Origin: Photobacterium leiognathi
GTDB taxonomy: Bacteria > Pseudomonadota > Gammaproteobacteria > Enterobacterales > Vibrionaceae
NCBI RefSeq assembly: GCF_030685535.1
Contig: NZ_CP131601.1
Coordinates: 1,674,001 to 1,738,000 of the forward strand
Direction: 5' to 3'
Length of the DNA: 64,000 nt
The notes under the pieces: generated by a model
Seen by the model: only the letters and a program-made list of their open reading frames with translations
Database searches by the model: none
Told to the model about the DNA's origin: nothing
Program-made: the position numbers and the translations under genes
Shown here: one piece after another, positions 56,915 through 64,000 of the stretch
Layout of the letters: every line of letters starts with the position of its first letter
Position numbering within the stretch: the first letter of the stretch is position 1

Positions 56915-57182
56915 TATACCCAAGTGACTTCAAAATGCCTGATTCAGAGCGAGGTCACTGAGTTGAATTAAAGGAAGGCAACGAAGCGGAATAGCGAGCT
57001 CTTTCCAAGTTGCCTGACGTAAGAAGTCGGCTTAGTGACACGCTCCCAGAGGGCGAGCGTCCTTAGCTCTCAGACTTTGTTAACGATTCTCAATGTAGAA
57101 CCACTATATCTACGAATCGTTGCCGCGCCTGAGAACTAAGGTCGTCTCGCTGAACACTGCATCTTGAAGTGACTTGGGTATA
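56915..57182. repeat. MITE-like intergenic repeat with 24-bp terminal inverted repeats
   Basis: Begins TATACCCAAGTGACTTCAAAATGC and ends with its complement bearing two mismatches (GCATCTTGAAGTGACTTGGGTATA, written here as two parts: GCATCTTGAAGT and GACTTGGGTATA). Inside are further inverted repeats: CTTAGCTCTCAG/CTGAGAACTAAG, AACGATTC/GAATCGTT, CGCTCCC/GGGCGAGCG. It has no coding capacity. Such elements with TATACCCAAGT ends recur in Vibrionaceae genomes, by recollection. The right end touches the stop of the MocR gene. Confidence 0.8.
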
Positions 57183-57186
57183 AGAC

Positions 57187-58530
57187 TTAAAAATGAGGAT
57201 TCATAACAAATTCTGATTTAGCCAGATCTCGCAACATGATCAATCCTTGTTGAAGCCGTTGCTCTGAGCTAATCGCCATTAATGATAAGCGAATATGGTG
57301 CGGATCTTCCCCATTCACTTTAAAATAACTGCCGCTACTGACAATCAAACCTTTGTTTTTCGCTTCCATCACAAAGCGTTCTTGCTGCCAATGCTCAGGT
57401 AATGGACACCATAGTTGAAACCCTGTTTCCCTACCTTGATAACCTAACAGCTCTTTTGCCATTTGCTGACGTTTAATTGCAGTTTGTCTTTGTCTTTCAG
57501 CAAGTTGAAATGCTTCACCACTTTCAATTAATTGCGCTGCAGCAATATAGTTCAGTGGCGATGACAGCCATATGTTGGCACGAATATAGGCTTGTAATAC
57601 TGCGATATGTGAATCAGGCACTTTTAAAAAACCACAACGCATTGCTGGGCTAATTGCTTTTGATAAGCCTGAAATATGAAAGCTTAATTGCGGAATACGA
57701 TTGCTGATCGCTGCAATAGGCTCCGGATTTAAAAAGCCATAAATATCATCTTCAATGAGCCAGATGTTATTTGCTGCAATAACGTTAGCGATTTCATCAC
57801 GTCTTGCTGGTGGCATGGTAATGCCCGTTGGATTTTGATGTGACGGTACAACAATAACGAGCTTAGGACGATTTAAGCGGATCACCTGTTGTAGGTCATC
57901 AGGACACATCCCTTCATCGTCTAATTGCACTCCTACAACGTGTCGCCCTGCTGATTTGGCAATTGCCATGATCCCCGGATAAGTGAGCGATTCAACAGCG
58001 ATAGTATCACCAGGCTCTGTTAGGGCATGAATTAATAACGATAACGCATGTTGCGCACCGTTGGTCAGTAAGGTGTTATCACTATTACCGCCAATTAAAC
58101 CATAATGTTTAGCCCATACGACACCTGCTAAACGGTGACTTTCATGGCCTGAATGCTCGGTATAACCCATTAACTGAGTATTTAGCTGCTCTGTAGCTTG
58201 CATCATCGCATCACGTAATGGTGACAAGTTTTGCAATAAACAAGGCTGTAGGATGGAGAAGTTATAATCTTGCTCATCGTCTGCAGGTTGGATCACTTCA
58301 CTTAACGATGCTTGAACACAAACAAACGTCCCCCTACCGACAAAGGATTCAACACGCTTTTTATCCACCAGCAATTGATAGGCTTTCGCTACTGTCGCAG
58401 GTGTTGTGCTTAATTCATATGCCAGCGCACGATGTGGCGGCAATTTAAACTTTGCAGGATATTCACCACTATCAATTCGAGCTTCGATAGTTTTAGCTAT
58501 CTGTTTAAATTTAGCGTCACTCACTGTCAC
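57187..58530 (-). CDS. MocR-type regulator (GntR winged helix fused to aminotransferase)
   Basis: A 447-residue protein. The GntR winged helix (residues ~8-72: KTIEARIDSGEYPAKFKLPPHRALAYELSTTPATVAKAYQLL) is fused to a fold type I aminotransferase domain with PLP-binding Lys291 (HISGLSKAISPAMRCG) and the Asp-x-Tyr element at 261-264. MocR proteins sense a PLP-linked metabolite and control a nearby gene. The divergent dehydrogenase gene and two palindromic sites between them make that the likely target. Confidence 0.92.
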   Translation of the reverse strand: MTVSDAKFKQIAKTIEARIDSGEYPAKFKLPPHRALAYELSTTPATVAKAYQLLVDKKRVESFVGRGTFVCVQASLSEVIQPADDEQDYNFSILQPCLLQNLSPLRDAMMQATEQLNTQLMGYTEHSGHESHRLAGVVWAKHYGLIGGNSDNTLLTNGAQHALSLLIHALTEPGDTIAVESLTYPGIMAIAKSAGRHVVGVQLDDEGMCPDDLQQVIRLNRPKLVIVVPSHQNPTGITMPPARRDEIANVIAANNIWLIEDDIYGFLNPEPIAAISNRIPQLSFHISGLSKAISPAMRCGFLKVPDSHIAVLQAYIRANIWLSSPLNYIAAAQLIESGEAFQLAERQRQTAIKRQQMAKELLGYQGRETGFQLWCPLPEHWQQERFVMEAKNKGLIVSSGSYFKVNGEDPHHIRLSLMAISSEQRLQQGLIMLRDLAKSEFVMNPHF

Positions 58531-58607
58531 ATCCTATAGTTAATATCGCCACCATAAAGTTCGCTAACTTTAACTAAAATACACAACAAATGATACATGG
58601 AATAAAC

Positions 58608-58627
58608 AAATTGACATATGTCAATTT
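58608..58627. promoter_or_regulatory. Perfect 20-bp palindrome, probable MocR operator 1
   Basis: AAATTGACATATGTCAATTT is a perfect palindrome. The TTGACA inside it could be a -35 box with TAGTGT 17 bases downstream as -10. It lies ~80 bases upstream of the MocR gene start. Confidence 0.65.
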
Positions 58628-58798
58628 AAACTCTAGTGTACATAAGCATCAACACGGATGAATAAAAGACGCGCTTGTACCACCACTACGCAATGAACCA
58701 CTTAGCTAGTAACTGCGGTTAAATGCAAATTACTACAGTTAGAGAGCATAGTTGTGGTTTCGCTATCAGGTTAACGTATTACCTATTATCCATTCGTT

Positions 58799-58819
58799 AA
58801 ATGACATATCTCAATTTAA
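58799..58819. promoter_or_regulatory. Second, imperfect copy of the operator
   Basis: AAATGACATATCTCAATTTAA repeats the core of the palindrome at 58608 with few changes. It lies ~22 bases before the dehydrogenase ATG, just upstream of its ribosome site (AGGAG). Confidence 0.6.
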
Positions 58820-58841
58820 TTATTTTGCTTAGGAGACTCCT

Positions 58842-59717
58842 ATGACAATGAGTATCGCTTTTATCGGTTTAGGCGTAATGGGTTACCCAATGGCTCGTCA
58901 CCTGTTCAATGCAGGATTTGATACCAAGGTTTACAACCGCACGACTGCCAAAGCGCAGCAATGGGCATCTGAGTTTTCAGGTCAATATGGTGAAACCCCA
59001 CGAGAAGCGGCATTAGAGCGTGATGTTATCGCACTGTGTGTCGGTAACGATGATGATGTGCGTAGTGTTGTGTACGGTGAAGATGGCGTACTCGCTGGTA
59101 TGAAAGCGGGGGCTACCCTTGTTGATCACACGACAACATCAGCAGAGCTGGCTGAAGAGCTAGCAAATGCCTGTAGCGAGAAAGGCATTCACTTTATTGA
59201 TGCACCTGTCTCTGGTGGTCAAGCGGGTGCTGAAAACGGCGCATTAACCATTATGTGTGGTGGCAAACAAGCAAGCTTTGATGCCGTATTACCAGTATTA
59301 AATAGCTATGCAAAACAAGCAGTATTGATGGGCGGTCATGGTCAAGGCCAACGCTGTAAAATGGTCAATCAAATCTGTATTGCTGGCGTTCTACAAGGCT
59401 TAAGTGAAGCATTGATGCTGGCACAAAAATCAAACCTAGATATTGAACAAGTCGTTAGTGTATTAAAACACGGCGCTGCGGGCTCATGGCAGATGGAAAA
59501 CCGTGCAGTCACTATGGCTGAAGATAAATTTAATTTTGGCTTTGCCATTGATTGGATGCGTAAAGATCTTGGTTTCTGTTTAGATGAAGCAAAGAAGCAT
59601 GAGTTAGCCATGCCATTAACCGAAGCGGTTGATAAACGTTACGGTCTGCTACAACAGCAAGGATTGGGAAGAATGGATACGTCTGTGCTTATCAAGGCTT
59701 GTGATAAAGACGTTTAA
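58842..59717 (+). CDS. NAD(P)-dependent beta-hydroxyacid dehydrogenase (HIBADH/GarR family)
   Basis: A 291-residue oxidoreductase. The Rossmann motif GLGVMG is at 9-14, the substrate-binding DAPVSGG at 120-126 and catalytic Lys173 in GQRCKMVNQ. These are the marks of the family that includes 3-hydroxyisobutyrate dehydrogenase and tartronate semialdehyde reductase. The exact substrate cannot be chosen. A strong AGGAG site precedes the ATG. It is divergent from a MocR regulator. A short inverted repeat GGATGCATTTGCATCC lies just after the stop. Confidence 0.9.
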   Translation: MTMSIAFIGLGVMGYPMARHLFNAGFDTKVYNRTTAKAQQWASEFSGQYGETPREAALERDVIALCVGNDDDVRSVVYGEDGVLAGMKAGATLVDHTTTSAELAEELANACSEKGIHFIDAPVSGGQAGAENGALTIMCGGKQASFDAVLPVLNSYAKQAVLMGGHGQGQRCKMVNQICIAGVLQGLSEALMLAQKSNLDIEQVVSVLKHGAAGSWQMENRAVTMAEDKFNFGFAIDWMRKDLGFCLDEAKKHELAMPLTEAVDKRYGLLQQQGLGRMDTSVLIKACDKDV

Positions 59718-59852
59718 GTAAGTTATAAATTCCAGATAAGCGAAAGGGATGCATTTGCATCCCCTTCTGCCGACCTCGACTCTCATCAAGATCAAAAATC
59801 CGTTTTCCAATTTTACATTGGAGTCATGGAATACCGATTGAATCCATTCAGC

Positions 59853-60146
59853 TTACGAAATTCTGAATAGTTTAATCGAATCACGACGAACAGTTACACC
59901 ACGGAAAGTTACAGGCTCTAGCAACGTCATTAGTTGCTTAGAAACGAAGAACTTACCACCGTAGCTACGATCACCGCCACGATTAACCCAATCAGCAAAT
60001 TCATCAGCCAGACTGAACATAGAGTTACCGACTAGTAAAACAAGAACTTTAGCTACTTCGCTATCGTTCTGACGGTTAAACTCAGCGTCACGAACTTTTT
60101 TACGATATTCGTCGACAATTCTTTCAAGGCACTCAAATCTGCTCAT
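59853..60146 (-). CDS. Small conserved-looking hypothetical protein
   Basis: A 97-residue protein (MSRFECLERIVDEYRKKVRDAEF..., NRGGDRSYGGKFFVSKQL). Mostly helical in the first half, then a Gly-rich basic segment. I do not recognise the family. GGTGGT precedes the ATG at 60146; the frame is open further upstream but without a better start. Convergent with the dehydrogenase gene. Confidence 0.75.
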   Translation of the reverse strand: MSRFECLERIVDEYRKKVRDAEFNRQNDSEVAKVLVLLVGNSMFSLADEFADWVNRGGDRSYGGKFFVSKQLMTLLEPVTFRGVTVRRDSIKLFRIS

Positions 60147-60387
60147 ATACACCACCATAAAAATCGAGGCGTGGATACTACTGCTCTCGCTAACGTAAAT
60201 CAACCCATCTACTTAGGTTTCTGTTAAATATTGAGATATTTTTTCAACTTTGTAACACAAAAGCCGTTATTGATAATAAAAAACACGATTTAATTTCATA
60301 TTTGAGGTTAAAAACTTAAATAGCATTTTATATATAGGTTTAAAATATTATACTCCAGGTGGATTGATAAAAATTAGGTTATTAAAA

Positions 60388-60780
60388 ATGACCATAAACA
60401 CTGACTTTACACTCTTTGGCAAACTCAACCGTGAGTATTTAACGATTTCAGCAATGATTAAAATTTATTGCTCAAACCATCACCAAAATACGACAAAAAA
60501 TGATGGTTTATGTGAAAGTTGTTATTCCTTCCAATGCTACGTAAAACAAAGGCTAGACCGTTGTCCTTACGGTGTAGAAAAACCAACTTGTCGTCGTTGC
60601 CCTATTCACTGCTACAAACCGGAGCAAAAGGTTAAATCACAAACAATTATGCGTTATTCTGGCCCTAAAATGATGTATAAACATCCAATAATGGCGATTA
60701 CTCACTTAATAGAAGATAAAAGAAAAGTTCCTAAGCTAAACAATAAAATGTTGCCTAATATTAAACAAAGAAAGTCTTAA
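60388..60780 (+). CDS. YgbA_NO family protein (nitrous oxide-stimulated promoter family)
   Basis: A 130-residue cysteine-rich cytoplasmic protein matching E. coli YgbA: CSNHHQN, GLCESCYSFQCYVKQRLDRCPYG, KPTCRRCPIHCY, then MRYSGPKMMYKHPIMAITHL. At least seven Cys and several His could bind a metal or iron-sulphur cluster. In many bacteria the gene is under NsrR or NorR control and helps nitrosative-stress recovery; I see no clear NsrR site. The ATG at 60388 is chosen; a TTG at 60364 with AGGTGG nearby is an alternative. Confidence 0.88.
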   Translation: MTINTDFTLFGKLNREYLTISAMIKIYCSNHHQNTTKNDGLCESCYSFQCYVKQRLDRCPYGVEKPTCRRCPIHCYKPEQKVKSQTIMRYSGPKMMYKHPIMAITHLIEDKRKVPKLNNKMLPNIKQRKS

Positions 60781-61090
60781 TAAACAAAGGGAAAGAATGT
60801 TTAGTGTACGTCGTTTTATTTATTTCTTTTGAATAATAATGATGATTTATCAGCATTTTTAACGAGGTCATTAATTAACCACACCATTTTTACCCTGCTT
60901 AAAAAGCAAACAGTATCTTGTTTGCAATTAATTCAATGAAAACCATAAAAAAGAGAAAAATAACGCTTTGTTTGAATATGTTTGCATTCATGACAATTTA
61001 TGCAAATAACAGCGGTGATACGAATTACTCGTAACATCTTAATGACATCAACCTAAGCGGTTTTAGCTGCAACGAATTGACAACAGAGAT
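60781..61090. other. Gap after the YgbA_NO gene
   Basis: About 310 AT-rich bases without a gene. No clear terminator for the rightward gene is seen. Confidence 0.4.
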
Positions 61091-61093
61091 ATA

Positions 61094-61119
61094 AAAAGCA
61101 GCGCTTCATGCTGCTTCTT
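61094..61119 (-). terminator. Terminator after the lipoprotein gene
   Basis: AAGCAGC...GCTGCTT stem. On the minus strand it is followed by TTTTAT. Confidence 0.75.
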
Positions 61120-61138
61120 AATTTCAATCACATTTGTA

Positions 61139-61513
61139 TTAATTACGGTAGTAATCAATTACTTGAATTTTTACTGGTTTGTTCGCGTCACTAATATCAA
61201 CTTTAAACTGATCGTCATCAATCACTTTTGCGTTTTTACCACCTTCGCCAATCACATCAACACCTTCAATTTTGGTGAAAAGTTTTGTGTAATCATAATG
61301 CATAGTGATGGTTGCAGTGGTTGGTTTAGATGCAGTCAATTCAAAGGTACAGATACCTGTTGGACAGAACACATCAATATCTTCTGCTGACGTTACGGCA
61401 ATCGAGTCCACATTCTTAAGTGGTGTGCCTGTAATTTTCGCTTCGCCACAACCTGTCAGTAATAATGCTGTTGTCACTGCAACAAGACCAAGTTGGATTT
61501 TCTTCACGCTCAT
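61139..61513 (-). CDS. Hypothetical lipoprotein
   Basis: A 124-residue protein with a lipobox LLTGC and lipidated Cys22 (MSVKKIQLGLVAVTTALLLTGCGEAK). Residue +2 is Gly, so outer-membrane sorting by Lol is expected. The mature part contains a Cys pair (FCPTGICTF) and ends in IQVIDYYRN. I do not recognise the family. Confidence 0.82.
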   Translation of the reverse strand: MSVKKIQLGLVAVTTALLLTGCGEAKITGTPLKNVDSIAVTSAEDIDVFCPTGICTFELTASKPTTATITMHYDYTKLFTKIEGVDVIGEGGKNAKVIDDDQFKVDISDANKPVKIQVIDYYRN

Positions 61514-61901
61514 ACCCTCATGTATTCTGCTTTGCGGTATTATTTATACACTGTCACCAAGAAACTTCAACGTAGACCGTACTGAAATCAACAAGTTCAA
61601 CTCACTAACGGCAAATTTCTACCTTACACAGTCTTGTCCCATCTCAATCGAATTACCCTTTCTCAACATATTTATACCCAAATCACCTCACAAATTCTTT
61701 AATTACCTAGTATTGGTCAACAAAAACGATCACCTATTCTTACCAATCTTAGATTTAGGTTCATTTTTCATTAACTTTTATCGGTAGACTATAGATATAA
61801 TCACTAACAAGAGTGAATAAGCGCTCTGCTATTCACAAACCGAGTGTATCTGTCCTTATTCCCACCTTCATAGATATGCTCAAGGTACCTAGGAGAATTT
61901 A
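61514..61901. other. Divergent gap before the CBS-domain membrane protein
   Basis: About 390 bases with no supported gene. A strong ribosome site (CTAGGAGAATTTA) lies at its right end. Confidence 0.4.
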
Positions 61902-63191
61902 ATGAGTATCATTATTTTGATCTGTTTGATCATTATTAATGGTTTGTTTGCCATGTCTGAAATCGCTTTGGTCACTGCAAAGAAGAACCGTTTACAACGC
62001 TTAGCAGATGAAGGGAATATCTCTGCACAAAAAGCCATCGAGCTGGGCGAATCCCCAACCCAGTTTCTTTCAACGATGCAAATCGGGATCACCGTGATTG
62101 GTATTATGAACGGTGTTATTGGTGAGGCGGCATTAGCAGGCCCTATTTCTAGCTGGTTAATTGACTTTGGTGTGCCAGCAAAAACAGCCGCATTCAGTGC
62201 ATCTGCACTTGCAGTTATTGTTCTAACCTATGTTTCTATTGTGATTGGTGAACTTGTTCCCAAACGTTTAGGCCAAGTGAATGCAGAAGGCATTGCGGTA
62301 TTCTTCGCTCGCCCAATCGCAATTATTGCGTTTATCTCTCGCCCTTTCGTTTGGTTATTAGCTAACTCAACCGATTTACTATTACGCCTTATGGGTAGAG
62401 GCAAAGATGATAACTCTGCACTGACGGAAGACGATATTCGCGCTGTGATTGCTGAGGGTTCACAATCAGGTGTTATCCACCAGCATGAACATAACATGAT
62501 GCGTAACGTGTTTAACTTTGATGATCGTAAAGTCTCATCACTGATGACTCCTCGTAATGAGATCACCTATTTAGATCTCAACCATGTACCTGAGAGTTAC
62601 CAACAAAAGTTATTAGCAGCGAATCACAACTGTTTACCTGTTGGTAATAACGGATTTAGTGATTTAAAAGGAACATTAAATGCCAAACAACTGTTGCAGT
62701 TTATTCAAAACAATACGGAAGAAAATCCACAATCGATTTTAGATTACGTCACACCACCAGTATATGTGCCTGAAAACTGGACAAGCACAAAGCTGTTAGA
62801 GCTCTTCCAAAGCTCAGGACATTACTTTGCGTTTGTGGTCGATGAATACGGTGATATTCAAGGTATTGTTACTTCACAAGATGTGCTTGAAGCTTTAGCG
62901 GGTAAATTCACCCCAGAAGATCCTAAAGACGTATGGTCAGAGCAAAACCCTGACGGTAGTTGGAACCTTGATGGCATGATGCCTATCACGGTGTTTAAAG
63001 ACTTATTGGAAGTAAACAAACTGCCCGATGAAGAAGATGGCGGTTATCACACCCTTAGTGGTATGTTGGTATGGTTAGTCGATGATTTACCTAAACTCGA
63101 TGATACGATTCGCTGGCAAGGTTGGGAGTTCCATGTGCTTAGCTTAGAGCACAATCGTATCGATCGTATCTTAGCTAAGCGTTACGAATAA
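61902..63191 (+). CDS. CNNM/CorC-HlyC family membrane protein (DUF21 + CBS), YtfL/PaeA-like
   Basis: A 429-residue inner-membrane protein. The DUF21 (CNNM) transmembrane domain covers residues ~1-180 (NGLFAMSEIALVTAKKNRL, IVIGELVPKRLGQ). A CBS pair follows (VSSLMTPRNEITYLDL ... HYFAFVVDEYGDIQGIVTSQDVLEALAG), then the CorC_HlyC domain (GSWNLDGMMPITVFKDLL, GGYHTLSGMLVW). The old name hemolysin is misleading. Relatives export magnesium or, for E. coli YtfL/PaeA, polyamines; which applies here is open. Confidence 0.9.
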   Translation: MSIIILICLIIINGLFAMSEIALVTAKKNRLQRLADEGNISAQKAIELGESPTQFLSTMQIGITVIGIMNGVIGEAALAGPISSWLIDFGVPAKTAAFSASALAVIVLTYVSIVIGELVPKRLGQVNAEGIAVFFARPIAIIAFISRPFVWLLANSTDLLLRLMGRGKDDNSALTEDDIRAVIAEGSQSGVIHQHEHNMMRNVFNFDDRKVSSLMTPRNEITYLDLNHVPESYQQKLLAANHNCLPVGNNGFSDLKGTLNAKQLLQFIQNNTEENPQSILDYVTPPVYVPENWTSTKLLELFQSSGHYFAFVVDEYGDIQGIVTSQDVLEALAGKFTPEDPKDVWSEQNPDGSWNLDGMMPITVFKDLLEVNKLPDEEDGGYHTLSGMLVWLVDDLPKLDDTIRWQGWEFHVLSLEHNRIDRILAKRYE

Positions 63192-63246
63192 TCCTTACCG
63201 CTATTAGAACAAATAGATTACTAAGTAAGGTTGATCCTATTTTCGT

Positions 63247-63279
63247 AAAAAGCCGCATCAAAATGCGGCTTTTTTTAAT
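63247..63279. terminator. Terminator between convergent genes
   Basis: AAAAGCCGCAT-CAAA-ATGCGGCTTTT with seven Ts rightward and TTTTT leftward. Confidence 0.92.
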
Positions 63280-63284
63280 AAGAA

Positions 63285-64000
63285 CTATAAAACATAACTG
63301 TTCTGTTCAAGAAGTCTCATTAATTGTGATTTTTTAAGCTTTTCCTTTGATTGCTGCTTATCAAGCAACTGATCATAAGTTTCACGCTGCGTTTGATGAA
63401 ATACACCAACAGGTACAGGGCATTGAGGATAGCTTAAGTTCGCCAACATATAAGCAAGTGATGTGTTACTTGTATTAACTTCATGAACCAATACAGATTT
63501 GTCTGAACTATGCGTAACTTCCGGTGTTAGACCTGATAACTTAAGTGCCATGTCTGTTCCATAAAACATAGGCTGTTTGTCTTCTAAATATAATAAGTTT
63601 TCTTTACGCTGCTTTGGACCATTATATGGTTCGTGCACTTTATCATTGAAAATAACGCAGTTTTGGAGAATTTCGATAACAGCACATCCTTTATGGTTAG
63701 CTGCTGCTTCAAAAATTGCAGCCATGTGCTTGGGATCATTATCAGAAGTTCTCGCAATAAAACTGGCATTAGCTGCCGCAGCTATCGTTAAAGGACGCAG
63801 TGGATAATCAATGCTTCCTTCTGGCGTCGATTTACTCACACAACCTTGTGAACTGGTTGGTGAATATTGCCCTTTTGTTAATCCATATATTTCGTTATTA
63901 AACAATAAGATCTTTATGTCTTGATTACGGCGTATTGCATGAATAAAGTGGTTACCTCCAATACTCAATGCATCACCGTCACCAGTAACAACCCATACAT
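63285..64000 (-). CDS. 2-oxoacid:acceptor (ferredoxin) oxidoreductase, beta subunit (5' end outside window)
   Basis: The frame is open to the right edge and covers the C-terminal ~238 residues. At the edge it reads VVTGDGDALSIGGNH, the GDG...N thiamine-pyrophosphate and Mg motif, followed by NNEIYGLTKGQYSPTS, both diagnostic of the beta subunit of 2-oxoacid:ferredoxin oxidoreductases (KorB/PorB type). The remaining ~120 residues (IEILQNCVIFND, QCPVPVGVFHQ) fit too. The alpha subunit should lie further right. The substrate (2-oxoglutarate or another 2-oxoacid) cannot be told from this part. Confidence 0.88.
   Translation of the reverse strand, partial: VWVVTGDGDALSIGGNHFIHAIRRNQDIKILLFNNEIYGLTKGQYSPTSSQGCVSKSTPEGSIDYPLRPLTIAAAANASFIARTSDNDPKHMAAIFEAAANHKGCAVIEILQNCVIFNDKVHEPYNGPKQRKENLLYLEDKQPMFYGTDMALKLSGLTPEVTHSSDKSVLVHEVNTSNTSLAYMLANLSYPQCPVPVGVFHQTQRETYDQLLDKQQSKEKLKKSQLMRLLEQNSYVL

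Overview
The window looks like a chromosome segment of a marine gammaproteobacterium of the family Vibrionaceae, most likely Photobacterium. The support is the gene order DUF3466-uup-glutaredoxin-rlmKL-zapC-pyrD-gdhB-DUF2835-pepN, then prc-proQ-msrC and letA-letB-rsmF. An NAD-dependent 180-kDa glutamate dehydrogenase, DUF3466 and DUF4144 proteins, a low GC content and Vibrionaceae-type intergenic repeats fit this too. The genus is an inference from protein similarity and base composition; no search was run.

Layout. 1-17.4 kb is a leftward housekeeping block: a secreted DUF3466 protein cut by the window edge, the ABC-F ATPase Uup, a glutaredoxin-like protein, the 23S rRNA methyltransferase RlmKL, ZapC, PyrD with a PurR box, NAD-glutamate dehydrogenase, DUF2835 and PepN. 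18-31 kb holds pncB, a periplasmic protein of unknown function, prc with an in-frame UGA, proQ, msrC, an ABC exporter behind a Fur box, and the lipid-transport pair letA/letB followed by rsmF. 31-38 kb has an NTF2-like protein, tmaR, two cspA paralogues, a GNAT acetyltransferase, efpL, a membrane protein fused to a putative permuted papain-like domain, an EmrE-type pump and argO.

38-47.4 kb is the most accessory-looking part. It contains a solitary OLD-family ATPase/TOPRIM nuclease, two diverged copies of a ~243-bp repeat (one carrying a 64-bp near-perfect palindrome), an ABM-domain protein, a peroxiredoxin, a YceI protein, a PpiC-like protein next to a frameshifted HupE/UreJ gene, an IsdG-like haem-degrading monooxygenase, and an Mrr-like restriction nuclease gene broken by one in-frame TAA.

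47.7-64 kb returns to core genes: sbcB, a membrane-bound ToxR-type regulator, lrgA-lrgB-cdd with a CRP site, an intact IS4-family insertion sequence sitting in the cdd terminator, a DMT transporter, purT with a PurR box, tpm, a ~268-bp MITE-like repeat, a MocR regulator divergent from a beta-hydroxyacid dehydrogenase with two copies of a palindromic operator, a YgbA_NO-family protein, a CBS-domain membrane protein, and the beta subunit of a 2-oxoacid:acceptor oxidoreductase cut by the right edge.

The main oddities are three broken genes (prc, hupE, the Mrr-like nuclease), an insertion sequence that split a terminator and carries a hairpin over its own transposase start, the palindromic direct repeats at 40.7-41.8 kb, and the fusion protein at 35.5 kb. 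I see no multi-gene system here that is clearly new. The best leads are the fusion protein, the repeats beside the OLD nuclease and the UGA in prc.
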